57,206 nucleotides of DNA, taken from Streptomyces sparsogenes. GTDB taxonomy: Bacteria > Actinomycetota > Actinomycetes > Streptomycetales > Streptomycetaceae. The translations under genes were made by a program, and so were the position numbers. This document shows positions 24,862-32,939 of the stretch, piece by piece. Location of the stretch: NCBI RefSeq assembly GCF_001704635.1, contig NZ_MAXF01000195.1, forward strand, positions 1-57,206, given 5' to 3'. Numbering within the stretch: position 1 is the stretch's first letter; every line of letters begins with the position of its first letter. A model generated the notes under the pieces. That model did not search any database and was not told the origin of the DNA. It was given only the letters and a program-made list of their open reading frames with translations.

Positions 24862-25610
24862 ACGAGCACTTCCTTCGGATCGACGAGCGAGGGCTCCTCG
24901 GGCGTCGCGGCCGGCCGGCGGGACCCGTCGCGCAGCCGCCGGTCGATGTAGTTGACCAGGTGCGTCAGGGGGACGGTCAGCAGCAGGTAGCACAGGCCGG
25001 TGGCCAGCAGCGGCGACAGGTTGCCGGTCGCCACCGAGTCGTCCTGGCCGATCCGGAACAGCTCGCGCTGACTCGTGATCAGGCCCAGGAAGTACACCAG
25101 GCTGGAGTCCTTGATGATGGCGATGAACTGGTTGACCATCGCCGGCAGCACCCGGCGCACCCCTTGCGGCACCACCACCAGGCGCATCGCCTGGCCGTGT
25201 GTCATACCCAGGGCGCGGCAGGCCTCGCCCTGCCCCTTCTCCACGCTCTGGATGCCCGAGCGGAAGATCTCGCCGATGTACGCGCCGGACATCAGGCTCA
25301 GCGCCAGAATCGCCACCGGGTACGGCGAGGCGAGCCAGCTGATCTGCGCCGAGAAGACCCCCTCGCCGATCATCAGGATGGTCAGCGCGGCCGGCATGCC
25401 ACGGAAGATGTCGGTGTAGACGCGGGCGGGTGCCCGCAGCCACGGGCGGGACGAGAGGCTCATGATCGCCAGCACCATGCCGATGACACTGCCCAGCAGC
25501 GCGGAGAGCACCGACAGGATCAGGGTGTTGCGCAGTCCGTAGGTCAGCAGATCGGGCAGGACATCACCGATCAGCTGCCAGTCGAAGAAGTTGTGCAGAA
25601 GGTCGTTCAT
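24858..25610 (-). CDS. Polar amino acid ABC transporter permease (HisM/GlnP-like)
   Basis: A 250-residue inner-membrane permease with about five hydrophobic helices and the EAA loop EACRALGMTHGQAMRLVVVPQGVR, which contacts the ATPase. The N-terminal segment LLTYGLRNTLILSVLSALLG is typical of the His/Glu/Gln permease family. It begins 2 bp after the binding-protein stop and overlaps the ATPase start by four bases. Only one permease gene is present, implying a homodimeric channel. The C-terminal 25 residues are hydrophilic and cytoplasmic. Confidence 0.93.
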   Translation of the reverse strand: MNDLLHNFFDWQLIGDVLPDLLTYGLRNTLILSVLSALLGSVIGMVLAIMSLSSRPWLRAPARVYTDIFRGMPAALTILMIGEGVFSAQISWLASPYPVAILALSLMSGAYIGEIFRSGIQSVEKGQGEACRALGMTHGQAMRLVVVPQGVRRVLPAMVNQFIAIIKDSSLVYFLGLITSQRELFRIGQDDSVATGNLSPLLATGLCYLLLTVPLTHLVNYIDRRLRDGSRRPAATPEEPSLVDPKEVLV

Positions 25611-25612
25611 GG

Positions 25613-26464
25613 CTAGCCCTTGGCGGTGTAGGGGGGCAGCTCACTGCTGCTCGGCACCGGGTCCTGCGGGAAGTACTTCTTGTAGAGCTTGAGCCACGTG
25701 CCGTCGGCCACCACTTCCTTGAGCGCCCGGTTGAGGCCGCTCAGCAGCTTGGTGTTGCCCTTGCGCACCGCCCATCCGGCGGGGAAGTCGGTGGCCGGGA
25801 CGGTGATGGGCTGCTTCAGGTGCAGGTCGGGGTACTTCTTGGTGATGGCGAGGTTCGGTTCGAAGTCGTTGAAGAACCCGTCGACACGGTTGTTCTTCAG
25901 CGCCAGGTCGGCCGTGTTGTTGTCGGGGAAGCGGACGATCTGCGCCCCCGGGATGAACGTGCCCGAGTTCATGTCGGAGATCGAGCCCTGCAGCACCGCG
26001 ATCCGCTTGCCCTTCACACTGGCGACATCCGAGGTGATCCCGCTCTTCGGGCGGGTCAGCACCCCGAAGTAGCCGGCGAGGTAGCCGTCGGAGAAATCGA
26101 CCATCTTCTTGCGCGGCGGGGTGATGCCCACGGCTGCCGCCGCGACATCGAACTGCTTGTTGTTGACCGCCGGCAGCAGGCCCGCGAACTCGAGCGACAC
26201 GAACTGCGGCTTGAGCTTGAGCTTGTGGGCCACCGCCGTGATCAGGTCGACGTCGAACCCCACCAGCTTGCCGTTCTCCTGGTAGGTGTACGGCTTGGTG
26301 TTGTTCGACGTGCCGATCTTCAGCGTGCCACTGGTGCCGACTCCGTACGTGTTCGCGGCCGATCCGGCCTGTCCCGTGGACGAACCGGAACCGCAGCCGA
26401 CCGCGGTGAACGACAGCAGCGCCACGGCCAGCACCACCCCTCTTACCGACCGGAACTTCCCCAT
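25613..26464 (-). CDS. Amino acid ABC transporter substrate-binding lipoprotein
   Basis: A 283-residue solute-binding protein with a lipoprotein signal peptide (lipobox AVG-Cys24). Its SBP family 3 fold is recognisable by LKIGTSNNTKPYTYQENGKLVGFDVDLI and KRIAVLQGSISD. It captures the substrate at the cell surface for the permease and ATPase encoded immediately downstream. It is the first gene of the operon. The 250 bp upstream carries the promoter and, further out, a strong double palindrome. Closest relatives bind glutamine, cystine or opine-like amino acids; the real ligand cannot be read from sequence. Confidence 0.93.
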   Translation of the reverse strand: MGKFRSVRGVVLAVALLSFTAVGCGSGSSTGQAGSAANTYGVGTSGTLKIGTSNNTKPYTYQENGKLVGFDVDLITAVAHKLKLKPQFVSLEFAGLLPAVNNKQFDVAAAAVGITPPRKKMVDFSDGYLAGYFGVLTRPKSGITSDVASVKGKRIAVLQGSISDMNSGTFIPGAQIVRFPDNNTADLALKNNRVDGFFNDFEPNLAITKKYPDLHLKQPITVPATDFPAGWAVRKGNTKLLSGLNRALKEVVADGTWLKLYKKYFPQDPVPSSSELPPYTAKG

Positions 26465-26678
26465 TTTTCCTCCATGCGTGCTGGAACGTCGTGCGTGTGC
26501 TGGAGCCCGGGCGCGTCTACAAGCTCCGGACGGTGATCAGATGTGACGACATGCTCCACAAGGCCGGACGGCCACGATCGGCGGCCGATGGCAACGGGCA
26601 CCTGCCGACCCCCGCCGACAGCACGGCCGTGCGGCCGCATGGCTGGCGAAGGCGTCGAATCGCGCCCGGCTCCCCCTT

Positions 26679-26720
26679 GTGAGAACGTTCTCTCGGAGTG
26701 AAGTGAGAGAACGTTCTCAC
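26679..26720. promoter_or_regulatory. Double palindromic operator (two GAGAACGTTCTC sites)
   Basis: Two perfect 12-bp palindromes at 26681-26692 and 26707-26718, centred 26 bp apart, sit inside a larger perfect inverted repeat. The outer 16-bp arms (GTGAGAACGTTCTCTC and its complement) are separated by 10 bp. The central CG and palindromic form fit a LacI-family site. It is about 215 bp upstream of the substrate-binding protein gene. No gene is visible in the stretch 26465-26678. Confidence 0.75.
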
Positions 26721-27118
26721 GGGCGTTGGGGAGCGTCAACCCCTTGTTCGTCAGACTTCTGGGAACGCTCTGATCCCCGCCGGGACGGATGAAAGACAGG
26801 CTCGACGGGGCGTGTGCGGTGGGTGCTGAGCGCCTCGATGACGCGTCTGGACTGCTCGCCCAGCTCGTCGGGGTCCGGGGGCCGATCGCACACCCGGGGC
26901 AGGGTCGCGCGGTCCTCCTCGACCGCCATGAGGCCGTGCGTGACCCACCGCGCCTGCTGGGCACTCTCCCCCGCGCCCCTGAGGGCCGCCTCGATCTGTC
27001 CGGCGGGCGCCAGACTCCGGGACACCTGGACGACGCCGGCCATGACGCACGACGCGTCCCCGAGCAACCCGCGATCCACGTACGGCGCCGGGGACACCGA
27101 CGGCTCATGTCCGGCCAC
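26717..27118 (-). CDS. Uncertain small protein of unknown function
   Basis: A 133-codon leftward frame starting at GTG, with weak ribosome-binding context. The middle section (VVQVSRSLAPAGQIEAALRGAGESAQQARWVTH is one helical-looking run) and the following LMAVEEDRATLPRVCDRPPDPDELGEQ read like a real soluble helical protein. The C-terminal 25 residues are less convincing, and the stop lies in the edge of the operator palindrome. I do not recognise the family. Alternatively the region 26721-27358 is non-coding. Confidence 0.4.
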   Translation of the reverse strand: MAGHEPSVSPAPYVDRGLLGDASCVMAGVVQVSRSLAPAGQIEAALRGAGESAQQARWVTHGLMAVEEDRATLPRVCDRPPDPDELGEQSRRVIEALSTHRTRPVEPVFHPSRRGSERSQKSDEQGVDAPQRP

Positions 27119-27358
27119 TCACGGTGACCCGCGGTGCCACCGTGGCGCCGGACTCCAACGCGCCGCGTGTTCCACGCGCGCCCTCTTGTTGCCCAGGAGC
27201 GCACGCTACCTCGGTTCGTGGCGGTGGCGCGGAAAACGGCTGGGACACTTGTGTCTGTCACCGTTGCCGGATTGCCGAGGCGGCACGGGTTCAGTGCAAG
27301 ACTGGTGGGAGAGCTGCCTCCAGCTTTCCGCCCCCGAACGACTCTGGAGCGCGAACGA

Positions 27359-27823
27359 ATGGCCGACGAAGCGATGGGGGACGAGGTCTACCAGCCGGAC
27401 GGGTCGGAGGTGCAGGACGACGTCGGGCTGCTGGACGCGTCGGACACCCTCGACTACCGGGCCGGCGACCAGGCCCTGGACGAGGGCTACTCGCCTCCGG
27501 AGAGGCCCTGGGCCGTGGAGCACACCGGTGTCACGGCGGCGGAGCAGCGGCGTGGGGAGAGTCTGGACGAGCGCCTTGCCGAGGAGGTTCCGGACATCGC
27601 CGTGCCGGAGGGCGACGGCATCGGGGACACCTGGGACACCGATGGTGAGCCCATCGACGACGAGGTCGGCGACGAGCGCGCCGGACGGCTGATCGGGCCG
27701 GACGAGGGCGCCCATGAGAACACCGAGTCCGACCTGGTCGCTTTCGACATCGGCTTGGACGGGGCCGGGGCCTCGGCCGAAGAGGCCGCGATCCATCTGA
27801 TCCCCGACTCCGAGACCTCCTGA
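27359..27823 (+). CDS. DUF5709-type acidic protein
   Basis: Predicted 154 residues from ATG 27359 (MADEAMGDEVYQPDGSEVQDD), with GGAG nine bases upstream. It is very acidic and low in hydrophobics, with the phrases DTLDYRAGDQALDEGYSPPERPWAVE and ESLDERLAEEVPD. These characterise the DUF5709 family of actinobacterial proteins, found widely in Streptomyces. It has no signal or membrane segment and is probably largely disordered. Function unknown; some members are stress-induced. The open frame extends upstream, but that part has no sensible composition. It ends 21 bp before a convergent methyltransferase gene. Confidence 0.8.
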   Translation: MADEAMGDEVYQPDGSEVQDDVGLLDASDTLDYRAGDQALDEGYSPPERPWAVEHTGVTAAEQRRGESLDERLAEEVPDIAVPEGDGIGDTWDTDGEPIDDEVGDERAGRLIGPDEGAHENTESDLVAFDIGLDGAGASAEEAAIHLIPDSETS

Positions 27824-27844
27824 CGGGAAGCGGCCTTCCGGCCC

Positions 27845-28546
27845 TCAGAACGCGTGGAAGTCCTCGAAGGGCGGCTCGAAGGAAGGATCGGGCAGGCGCA
27901 GCGCCTTGCAGCGGATCCTTGGTTCGCCCCGAGGGCCGGAGCCCGCCGCCGTCGCGGTTTCGCCGGGAAATGCGCCGGGAATTACCGTCCACCCCAGGTT
28001 CTGCTGGTAGTAGCGCACGGCGGTTCGCACGGACGGTGCCCAGTCGTCGTCGACGACGATCAGCCCGCCGCGTCGGACGATCTTTCGCAGGAAATAGAGA
28101 TCGACGAAGACTTCATGGAACCGGTGACTGCCGTCCACGAATGCCGCGTCGGCGGTGAGACCCTCGCTGAGGAGTTGCGGGAGCGCGATCGACGAAGGAC
28201 TCGGCATGAGCGAGGCGATCGAATCCAGGCCCGCGGAGCACAGCAGCTCCCAGCCGACGTTGGACCAGGCACTTTCCTGGAGCGGGTCGATGATGATGTG
28301 CCGGGGACGGGGCCGGTTGACAGTGATCAGCGCCTCGCCGATGGCGAGGGCGGAACTCGCGTATGCGAGACCGACCTCGACCACCGTCTGCACGCCCTCG
28401 GAAATCAGCAGGTCACGCAGCAGATCACAGTCGCGTTCCGGCACGGTGACCGTCTCGAAGTCCGCCTCGCGGTCCCGCGTCCGCGCAGGCCCCTCCTCCA
28501 CGAGCCGACGGCGTACCTGGCGGATTCGCATGATCGTACTGGTCAC
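27845..28546 (-). CDS. Class I SAM-dependent methyltransferase (Methyltransf_24-like)
   Basis: A 233-residue Rossmann-fold methyltransferase. Motif I reads VVEVGLAYASSALAIGEAL. The post-motif acidic strand is IIIDPL, the substrate or metal loop AAFVDGSHRFHEVFVDL, and motif III is GGLIVVDDDWAPSV. This pattern matches small O-methyltransferases and the Methyltransf_24 group. The target is unknown. It lies in a patch with two gene remnants and a second unrelated methyltransferase, so it may belong to a transferred or decaying accessory cluster. It starts at ATG 28546; ATG 28531 is an alternative. Confidence 0.83.
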   Translation of the reverse strand: MTSTIMRIRQVRRRLVEEGPARTRDREADFETVTVPERDCDLLRDLLISEGVQTVVEVGLAYASSALAIGEALITVNRPRPRHIIIDPLQESAWSNVGWELLCSAGLDSIASLMPSPSSIALPQLLSEGLTADAAFVDGSHRFHEVFVDLYFLRKIVRRGGLIVVDDDWAPSVRTAVRYYQQNLGWTVIPGAFPGETATAAGSGPRGEPRIRCKALRLPDPSFEPPFEDFHAF

Positions 28547-28627
28547 CCCTCCACGCTAAGGGAGCCCTTCGTCGGCGCGGAAGGGTGAAAGCGGAAGGGT
28601 GAAAGCACCGCTCGCGGCGGCCGCGGC

Positions 28628-29190
28628 TCACGCCTTCTGCCGTTCCGGGTTCGGGCCGGTCGGGACGGAAGCACGGGGGCTCAGCGCGCGGCGCAGCAGC
28701 GGGACGGCGAGCAGCCCCAGGACCGCGACCGCGAGGAGGAACATCAGGTCGGTGAGCGCGCTGCCGGTGGAGTCGACGACCGCCGCGATGCCGAGCGGTC
28801 CGAATCCGCCGCCGAGGTTGCCGACCGCGTTGACGGCGGCGATGCCGGCGGCCCGCGCCGGTGAGGAAGCGTGGGATGAGCGCCCAGAAGGCGGGCTGCG
28901 CGGCGTAGCCGCCGACGGCGGCCGCGCACAGGCCGAGCATCTGGACGGTGGGCGAGCCGAAGAGCGCCGCGACGGTGAATCCGGCGATGGTCAGGGCCAG
29001 CATGGCGGTGATCCAGAGGTACGGGGTGTCGCGGCGGGCCACGAGGCGGGGTACCACGACGAGGCCGACGGCGACGCACACGTACGGGATGGCGGGCACG
29101 AAGCCGACCTGGGTGGTGGTCAGGTCGCCGAAGCCGTCGATGATGGTCGGCAGCCAGAACGACAGCCCGTAGATGGAGAGCGGGAAGGGA
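28628..29190 (-). pseudogene. MFS transporter remnant (5'-truncated, frameshifted)
   Basis: Reading leftward, the sequence encodes the C-terminal half of a major facilitator. It starts abruptly at FPLSIYGLSFWLPTIIDGF with no start codon; upstream in frame is a TGA. It continues through several membrane helices to ALIPRFLTGAG. There the frame shifts near 28858, and the protein resumes as AGIAAVNAVGNLGGGFGPLG, ending in QKA and TGA at 28628. The pattern resembles the anion:cation symporter (ACS) branch. Loss of the N-terminus plus a frameshift makes it non-functional. Confidence 0.8.
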
Positions 29191-29191
29191 G

Positions 29192-29392
29192 CTGGTCATT
29201 CCGGCCGCGAGCGTGGCCGTGCTCGGCTACACCCTCTACCGCAACGTCGTGCCCTACCCGACGGGCGCGGCGTTCTGGCTGCCGATCACGGCCGGCGCCT
29301 GGATCGCGGTGGCCCTGGCCGCTGTCCTGCTCTCCCCGGCCCTGGTGCGGCGGATCGGGCGGCGACTCACCGAGGAGGAAGGACTCGCCTGA
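29192..29392 (+). pseudogene. APC-family amino acid permease C-terminal remnant
   Basis: The rightward frame encodes only the last part of an APC-type permease: LVIPAASVAVLGYTLYRNV, a further membrane helix (WLPITAGAWIAVALAAVLL) and the tail RRIGRRLTEEEGLA, then TGA. There is no start codon. It abuts the truncated 5' end of the MFS remnant, which reads the other way. One deletion removing the starts of two divergent transporter genes explains both. Confidence 0.75.
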
Positions 29393-29495
29393 CACCGTCC
29401 CGCTCCGTAAGAGCCACCGCGCCGCCGACGCCCGTTGTCGGCGGCGCGCGCGAGATAGGATCCGTGCGATTACGACCACGGATGAAAGACGGATC

Positions 29496-30179
29496 ATGAC
29501 GTCGATGGATGACATCCTGAGGGAAATCGCCGACCTTCGGCAGGTCATGGAGAACCGCTTCAGACAAGTCGAGGCTCTGACGAATCTCTACAGAATTATT
29601 CCCGTCAAGCACGCCATGCCACGCCCCACGAAGTGGACGGCCTCGCCCGATTTCCTGCTCTTCCTGGTCTCACACATCCAGGAGCGTCGCCCGCTGTCCG
29701 TCCTGGACCTGGGAAGCGGCGCTTCGACGGTCTGGATGGCGAACGCGCTGCGCCACTTCGAGATCCCCGGGAAGATCGTCTCGATCGATCACGACAAGGA
29801 CTTCGGCAGTGCGACAGCCGCCACCTTGCGGCGGCAAGGGCTGAGCGAGTACGCACAGGTGCGCATCGCCCCCCTGGTCGAGGTGGACATCGAAGGGGAG
29901 CGATGGCAGTGGTACGACCCGGCGCGGATGGAAGACGTCGAGAACTGCGACATGGTGGTGGTCGACGGGCCCCCGGGGTTCCTCCAGCCGCTTTCCAGGT
30001 ACCCGGCACTTCCCCTGCTCGAATCCAAAACGAACAGCGATGCGCGGATATTCATGGACGACGCGAGCCGCCCGGACGAGCGGCGGATAGTCGAGCGCTG
30101 GTGCCGCCAGTATCCGGATTGGTCCTCCGAATTCATCGACCACGAAAAGGGGACGGCTGTTCTGACACGGTCCCGCTGA
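29496..30179 (+). CDS. Class I SAM-dependent methyltransferase
   Basis: Predicted 227 residues from ATG 29496; ATG 29505 is equally possible, and the Shine-Dalgarno sequence is weak. The SAM-binding core reads VLDLGSGASTVWMANAL, IVSIDHDKDF and DMVVVDGPPGFLQ. The N-terminal 45 residues form a coiled-coil-like helix (DDILREIADLRQVMENRF). It is similar in general form to TylF- or FkbM-neighbour methyltransferases, but no close family is recognised. Its 3' end overlaps the 3' end of the convergent glycosidase gene by 47 bp. Base composition is slightly less GC-rich than its neighbours, compatible with acquisition. Confidence 0.8.
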   Translation: MTSMDDILREIADLRQVMENRFRQVEALTNLYRIIPVKHAMPRPTKWTASPDFLLFLVSHIQERRPLSVLDLGSGASTVWMANALRHFEIPGKIVSIDHDKDFGSATAATLRRQGLSEYAQVRIAPLVEVDIEGERWQWYDPARMEDVENCDMVVVDGPPGFLQPLSRYPALPLLESKTNSDARIFMDDASRPDERRIVERWCRQYPDWSSEFIDHEKGTAVLTRSR

Positions 30180-32934
30180 CCGCACGGCGACCACCGAGGT
30201 CCGGCGGCGCGAGGGCGCGGCTCAGCAGCGGCGGCGCCAGCAGCCCGCACGGCTCGGGCTCGGCGCGGAGTCCGGTCCCGGCGTAGTAGCGGTTGGCGGC
30301 CGACGGCGCGACCCGGACGCGGAGTTCGTTCCCCCCGGGCCGCAGGGTGTCGGCGGGGATCGTGACGCGGTACGGCGCCCAGGCCCGCTCCCCCACCCGC
30401 ACGCCGTTCACGGACACCGCCACGGCTCCGGCGACAGCCGGGAGCACCAGCTCCAGAGGGACCGGCGCGTCGAGCTGGACCTGCCGCACATAGTCGGCGG
30501 TGCCCGCGAACGTCGCCAGGCCCTGACGCTCCCAGCCGCACGTCACCGCGATGTCGCGGCGGGTACCCGCCTCCTCGTACGCGTCGTCGGCGATCTCGAG
30601 CAGCCAGCCGGACACCAGCTCCTCCGGCGCCGACCATTCCCGTTCCGGCGTGCCGTGACCGGCCGCGGCCCCGGCACCCTCCGTGGCGTCCGCCCGCCCG
30701 GAAGCGTGCTCCGCGCCCCTGAACACGCGCAACAGGCGCAACTCGTTCTGCTCCAGCCGCAGCACGACCGGGCCCCCGGCCGCGTCGAGGGCGTGTACGG
30801 TGCCGTCGGCGGCCACCCACTCCTCGAGCCGCCAGGGCCCGTCGGGCAGCAGGAGCTCCACCGTCCCCGCGGCCTCGGCGAAGCACGCGAAGCGGAAGCC
30901 GTCGGCCGCGTCCGGGCCGCCGCGCCAGCGCACCGCCGAGCCCGCGGGCACGCGCAGCGTCGGCTCGGTCCGCTCCCGCCGCGCGCCGAGCCCGCGCAGG
31001 ACCGTCTCCGCGGGGACCGCGTCGAACAGCTCCACGGCCGGGGCGAGGGCTGCCCAGTCCGCCGCGGCGGTCTGCGGGCCCTCCTGGTAGACGGCGGGTG
31101 TCGCGCCGCCGGCGAGCACCCGGACCCCCGATTCGGCCAGCCGGCGAAGCCGGCGCAGCGACGCGGCCGAGCGCAGCGTCGTCACGGCGGGAAGGACGAG
31201 CGCCCGGTACCGGCGGTCCCCCAAGCACACCGCGCCCTCCTCCACGGCGGCGGCCTCGAGATCGCGTTCGTCGACGAGGTGGAAGCCCACCCGGGCCTCG
31301 GTGAGCGCGCGCGCCCATGCGCCCAGCACCGACGCCTGCTCGCCGAGCTGACCGGCCGTCCACACCGTACGCAACGGGTACAGGACCGCGACATCGCACT
31401 GCGGGGACACCGGGTCGAGGAACTCGCTCAGCCGCGCGCTCTCGAGCGCGAACGGCAGGTGGTGGTCGGCGAACCACGGCTCGAAGTTGATGCCCGGGGG
31501 GAAGTCGAAGCGTGGGTTCCGCATCGACTCGTGATCGTCACCGTGACCGTGGGTCTGGTAGAAGCCATGGAAGATCATCTGCCGCATGCCCTGCAGATGG
31601 TGGTTGATCGACGTGGTGCGCAGCTCCGCCAGGCTCAGCCCCCAGTGGCCGGACCACGGGGTCCCGCCTTCGGGCGGGGTGAGGAAGTACTGCTCGACCA
31701 TCGTCCCGCCGCGGCCGTGGTGGCGGGCGACGGAGTCGCCGAACACGGGGCTGAGCTGCACCAGTGCGTCCTGCGCGTCCACCGCGGTGAGGTCGCGGTA
31801 ACCGTCCACGCCGAAGTGGTCGAGCCCGAAGTTCACGCGCAGGTCCCAGTTCGTGAACGCGGTGTCGAGCGCCCACCCGCCGACGTGCCCGAGGACTTCA
31901 TGGCCGGTCTGCCGCAGGCCGTGGGCGTGGCTCCAGGCGCGCAGCCTGCCGAGGAACGTCTCCATCGCGTAGCCGCTGAAGTGCTCGTAGAACTGGGCCC
32001 GGAGGCTCAGCCGCTCCGGGTCGTCCCCGTCGAGCACGGCGGCGAGCACCTGGGGGGTCCGCTCGTGCCAGCGCTCCCGGATGGAGGCGGCCAGGCTCTC
32101 GTGGAACGGCATCGCCGAACGCAGGTCTCCGGTGCGCTCGGCCCAGTCGTAGTACACGGCGTGCGGCTGGTCGAAGAACATGTAGGCGACGGTGGAGCCG
32201 AAGAACTCGCCGAGGGCGTCGGCGAAGGGCTGGTAGCCGGCCTCGACGAAGCGGTCGACGGCGAGCGGGTCGACCGGGTTCACGAGCCGGGAGGTCGCGC
32301 AGCGGGCGGAGACGAACACGATCGCCTCCGCGCCGTCCGGCACGGGCTCGGCGAGGCGGAGGCGGCATCCGTCGGGCGCGCCGTCCACGCGGTCGACGAG
32401 CCCGGGCCGCTCGGCGGCCGTGCCCCGCTCCCCTGCCACGACCAGCGCGTACTCGACCCGCCAGTCGGCCCAGGCGACGACCCCGCCCTCGTAGTGCCAG
32501 TCCATCGCGGCGGGGCCGAGGTTCTCCGTCGCCGAGCGGATTCCGCTGAGCGCGCCGTCGCGCGCCCCCGCGGGGATCCGCACCCAGAAGAGGTGGCGTT
32601 CACGCAACTCGTCGTGGCCGGTCACGGCGCGGCCCGCGGCGTGACCGGTCTGCCAGTTGTAGTCGTCGTAGATGCCGACGATCATGCCGAGCCCGGCGGC
32701 CGTCTCCACGGCGACACGGCAGGCGGCGAGGTAGTCCTCGTCCAGGTAGCCCTCGATCGGGTAGGACAACCGCGCCTGCACCTGGAAGCTCCGGATCCCG
32801 GCGTCGTGCATCTGGCGCACCTGGGCGCGGACCGTGTCCTCGTCGGGCAGCCGGTGCCAGAACCAGTAGGCGGCCGGCGCGTGCCACGGGTCCGGGTTCC
32901 GGAAGCGCCGCAGCGCGGTCTCCTGTGCGGACAA
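30133..32934 (-). CDS. GH106-like glycoside hydrolase, cytoplasmic
   Basis: A 933-residue protein starting at TTG, with AAGGAG upstream overlapping the permease stop. It begins PDPWHAPAAYWFWHRLPDEDTVRAQVRQM. This continues as a TIM-barrel-like domain (NYNW-type turns, FFGSTVAYMFFDQPHA, GHEVLGHVGGWALDTAF), then a Rossmann-like middle part (VAVLYPLRTVWTAGQ) and a C-terminal jelly-roll (LRPGGNELRVRVAPSAANRYY). The order and length match GH106-type alpha-L-rhamnosidases and relatives. There is no signal peptide, so it acts on an imported glycoside. It follows the NCS1 permease by only a few bases, implying co-expression. The precise sugar is not determinable. Confidence 0.75.
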   Translation of the reverse strand: MSAQETALRRFRNPDPWHAPAAYWFWHRLPDEDTVRAQVRQMHDAGIRSFQVQARLSYPIEGYLDEDYLAACRVAVETAAGLGMIVGIYDDYNWQTGHAAGRAVTGHDELRERHLFWVRIPAGARDGALSGIRSATENLGPAAMDWHYEGGVVAWADWRVEYALVVAGERGTAAERPGLVDRVDGAPDGCRLRLAEPVPDGAEAIVFVSARCATSRLVNPVDPLAVDRFVEAGYQPFADALGEFFGSTVAYMFFDQPHAVYYDWAERTGDLRSAMPFHESLAASIRERWHERTPQVLAAVLDGDDPERLSLRAQFYEHFSGYAMETFLGRLRAWSHAHGLRQTGHEVLGHVGGWALDTAFTNWDLRVNFGLDHFGVDGYRDLTAVDAQDALVQLSPVFGDSVARHHGRGGTMVEQYFLTPPEGGTPWSGHWGLSLAELRTTSINHHLQGMRQMIFHGFYQTHGHGDDHESMRNPRFDFPPGINFEPWFADHHLPFALESARLSEFLDPVSPQCDVAVLYPLRTVWTAGQLGEQASVLGAWARALTEARVGFHLVDERDLEAAAVEEGAVCLGDRRYRALVLPAVTTLRSAASLRRLRRLAESGVRVLAGGATPAVYQEGPQTAAADWAALAPAVELFDAVPAETVLRGLGARRERTEPTLRVPAGSAVRWRGGPDAADGFRFACFAEAAGTVELLLPDGPWRLEEWVAADGTVHALDAAGGPVVLRLEQNELRLLRVFRGAEHASGRADATEGAGAAAGHGTPEREWSAPEELVSGWLLEIADDAYEEAGTRRDIAVTCGWERQGLATFAGTADYVRQVQLDAPVPLELVLPAVAGAVAVSVNGVRVGERAWAPYRVTIPADTLRPGGNELRVRVAPSAANRYYAGTGLRAEPEPCGLLAPPLLSRALAPPDLGGRRAVSGTVSEQPSPFRGR

Positions 32935-32939
32935 GGGTG

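Noticed and set aside
29173..29499. Plus-strand 108-codon open frame over the scar region
   Set aside because: Out of frame with the APC remnant and Arg-rich; the membrane-helix-bearing frame ending at 29392 is the meaningful one.
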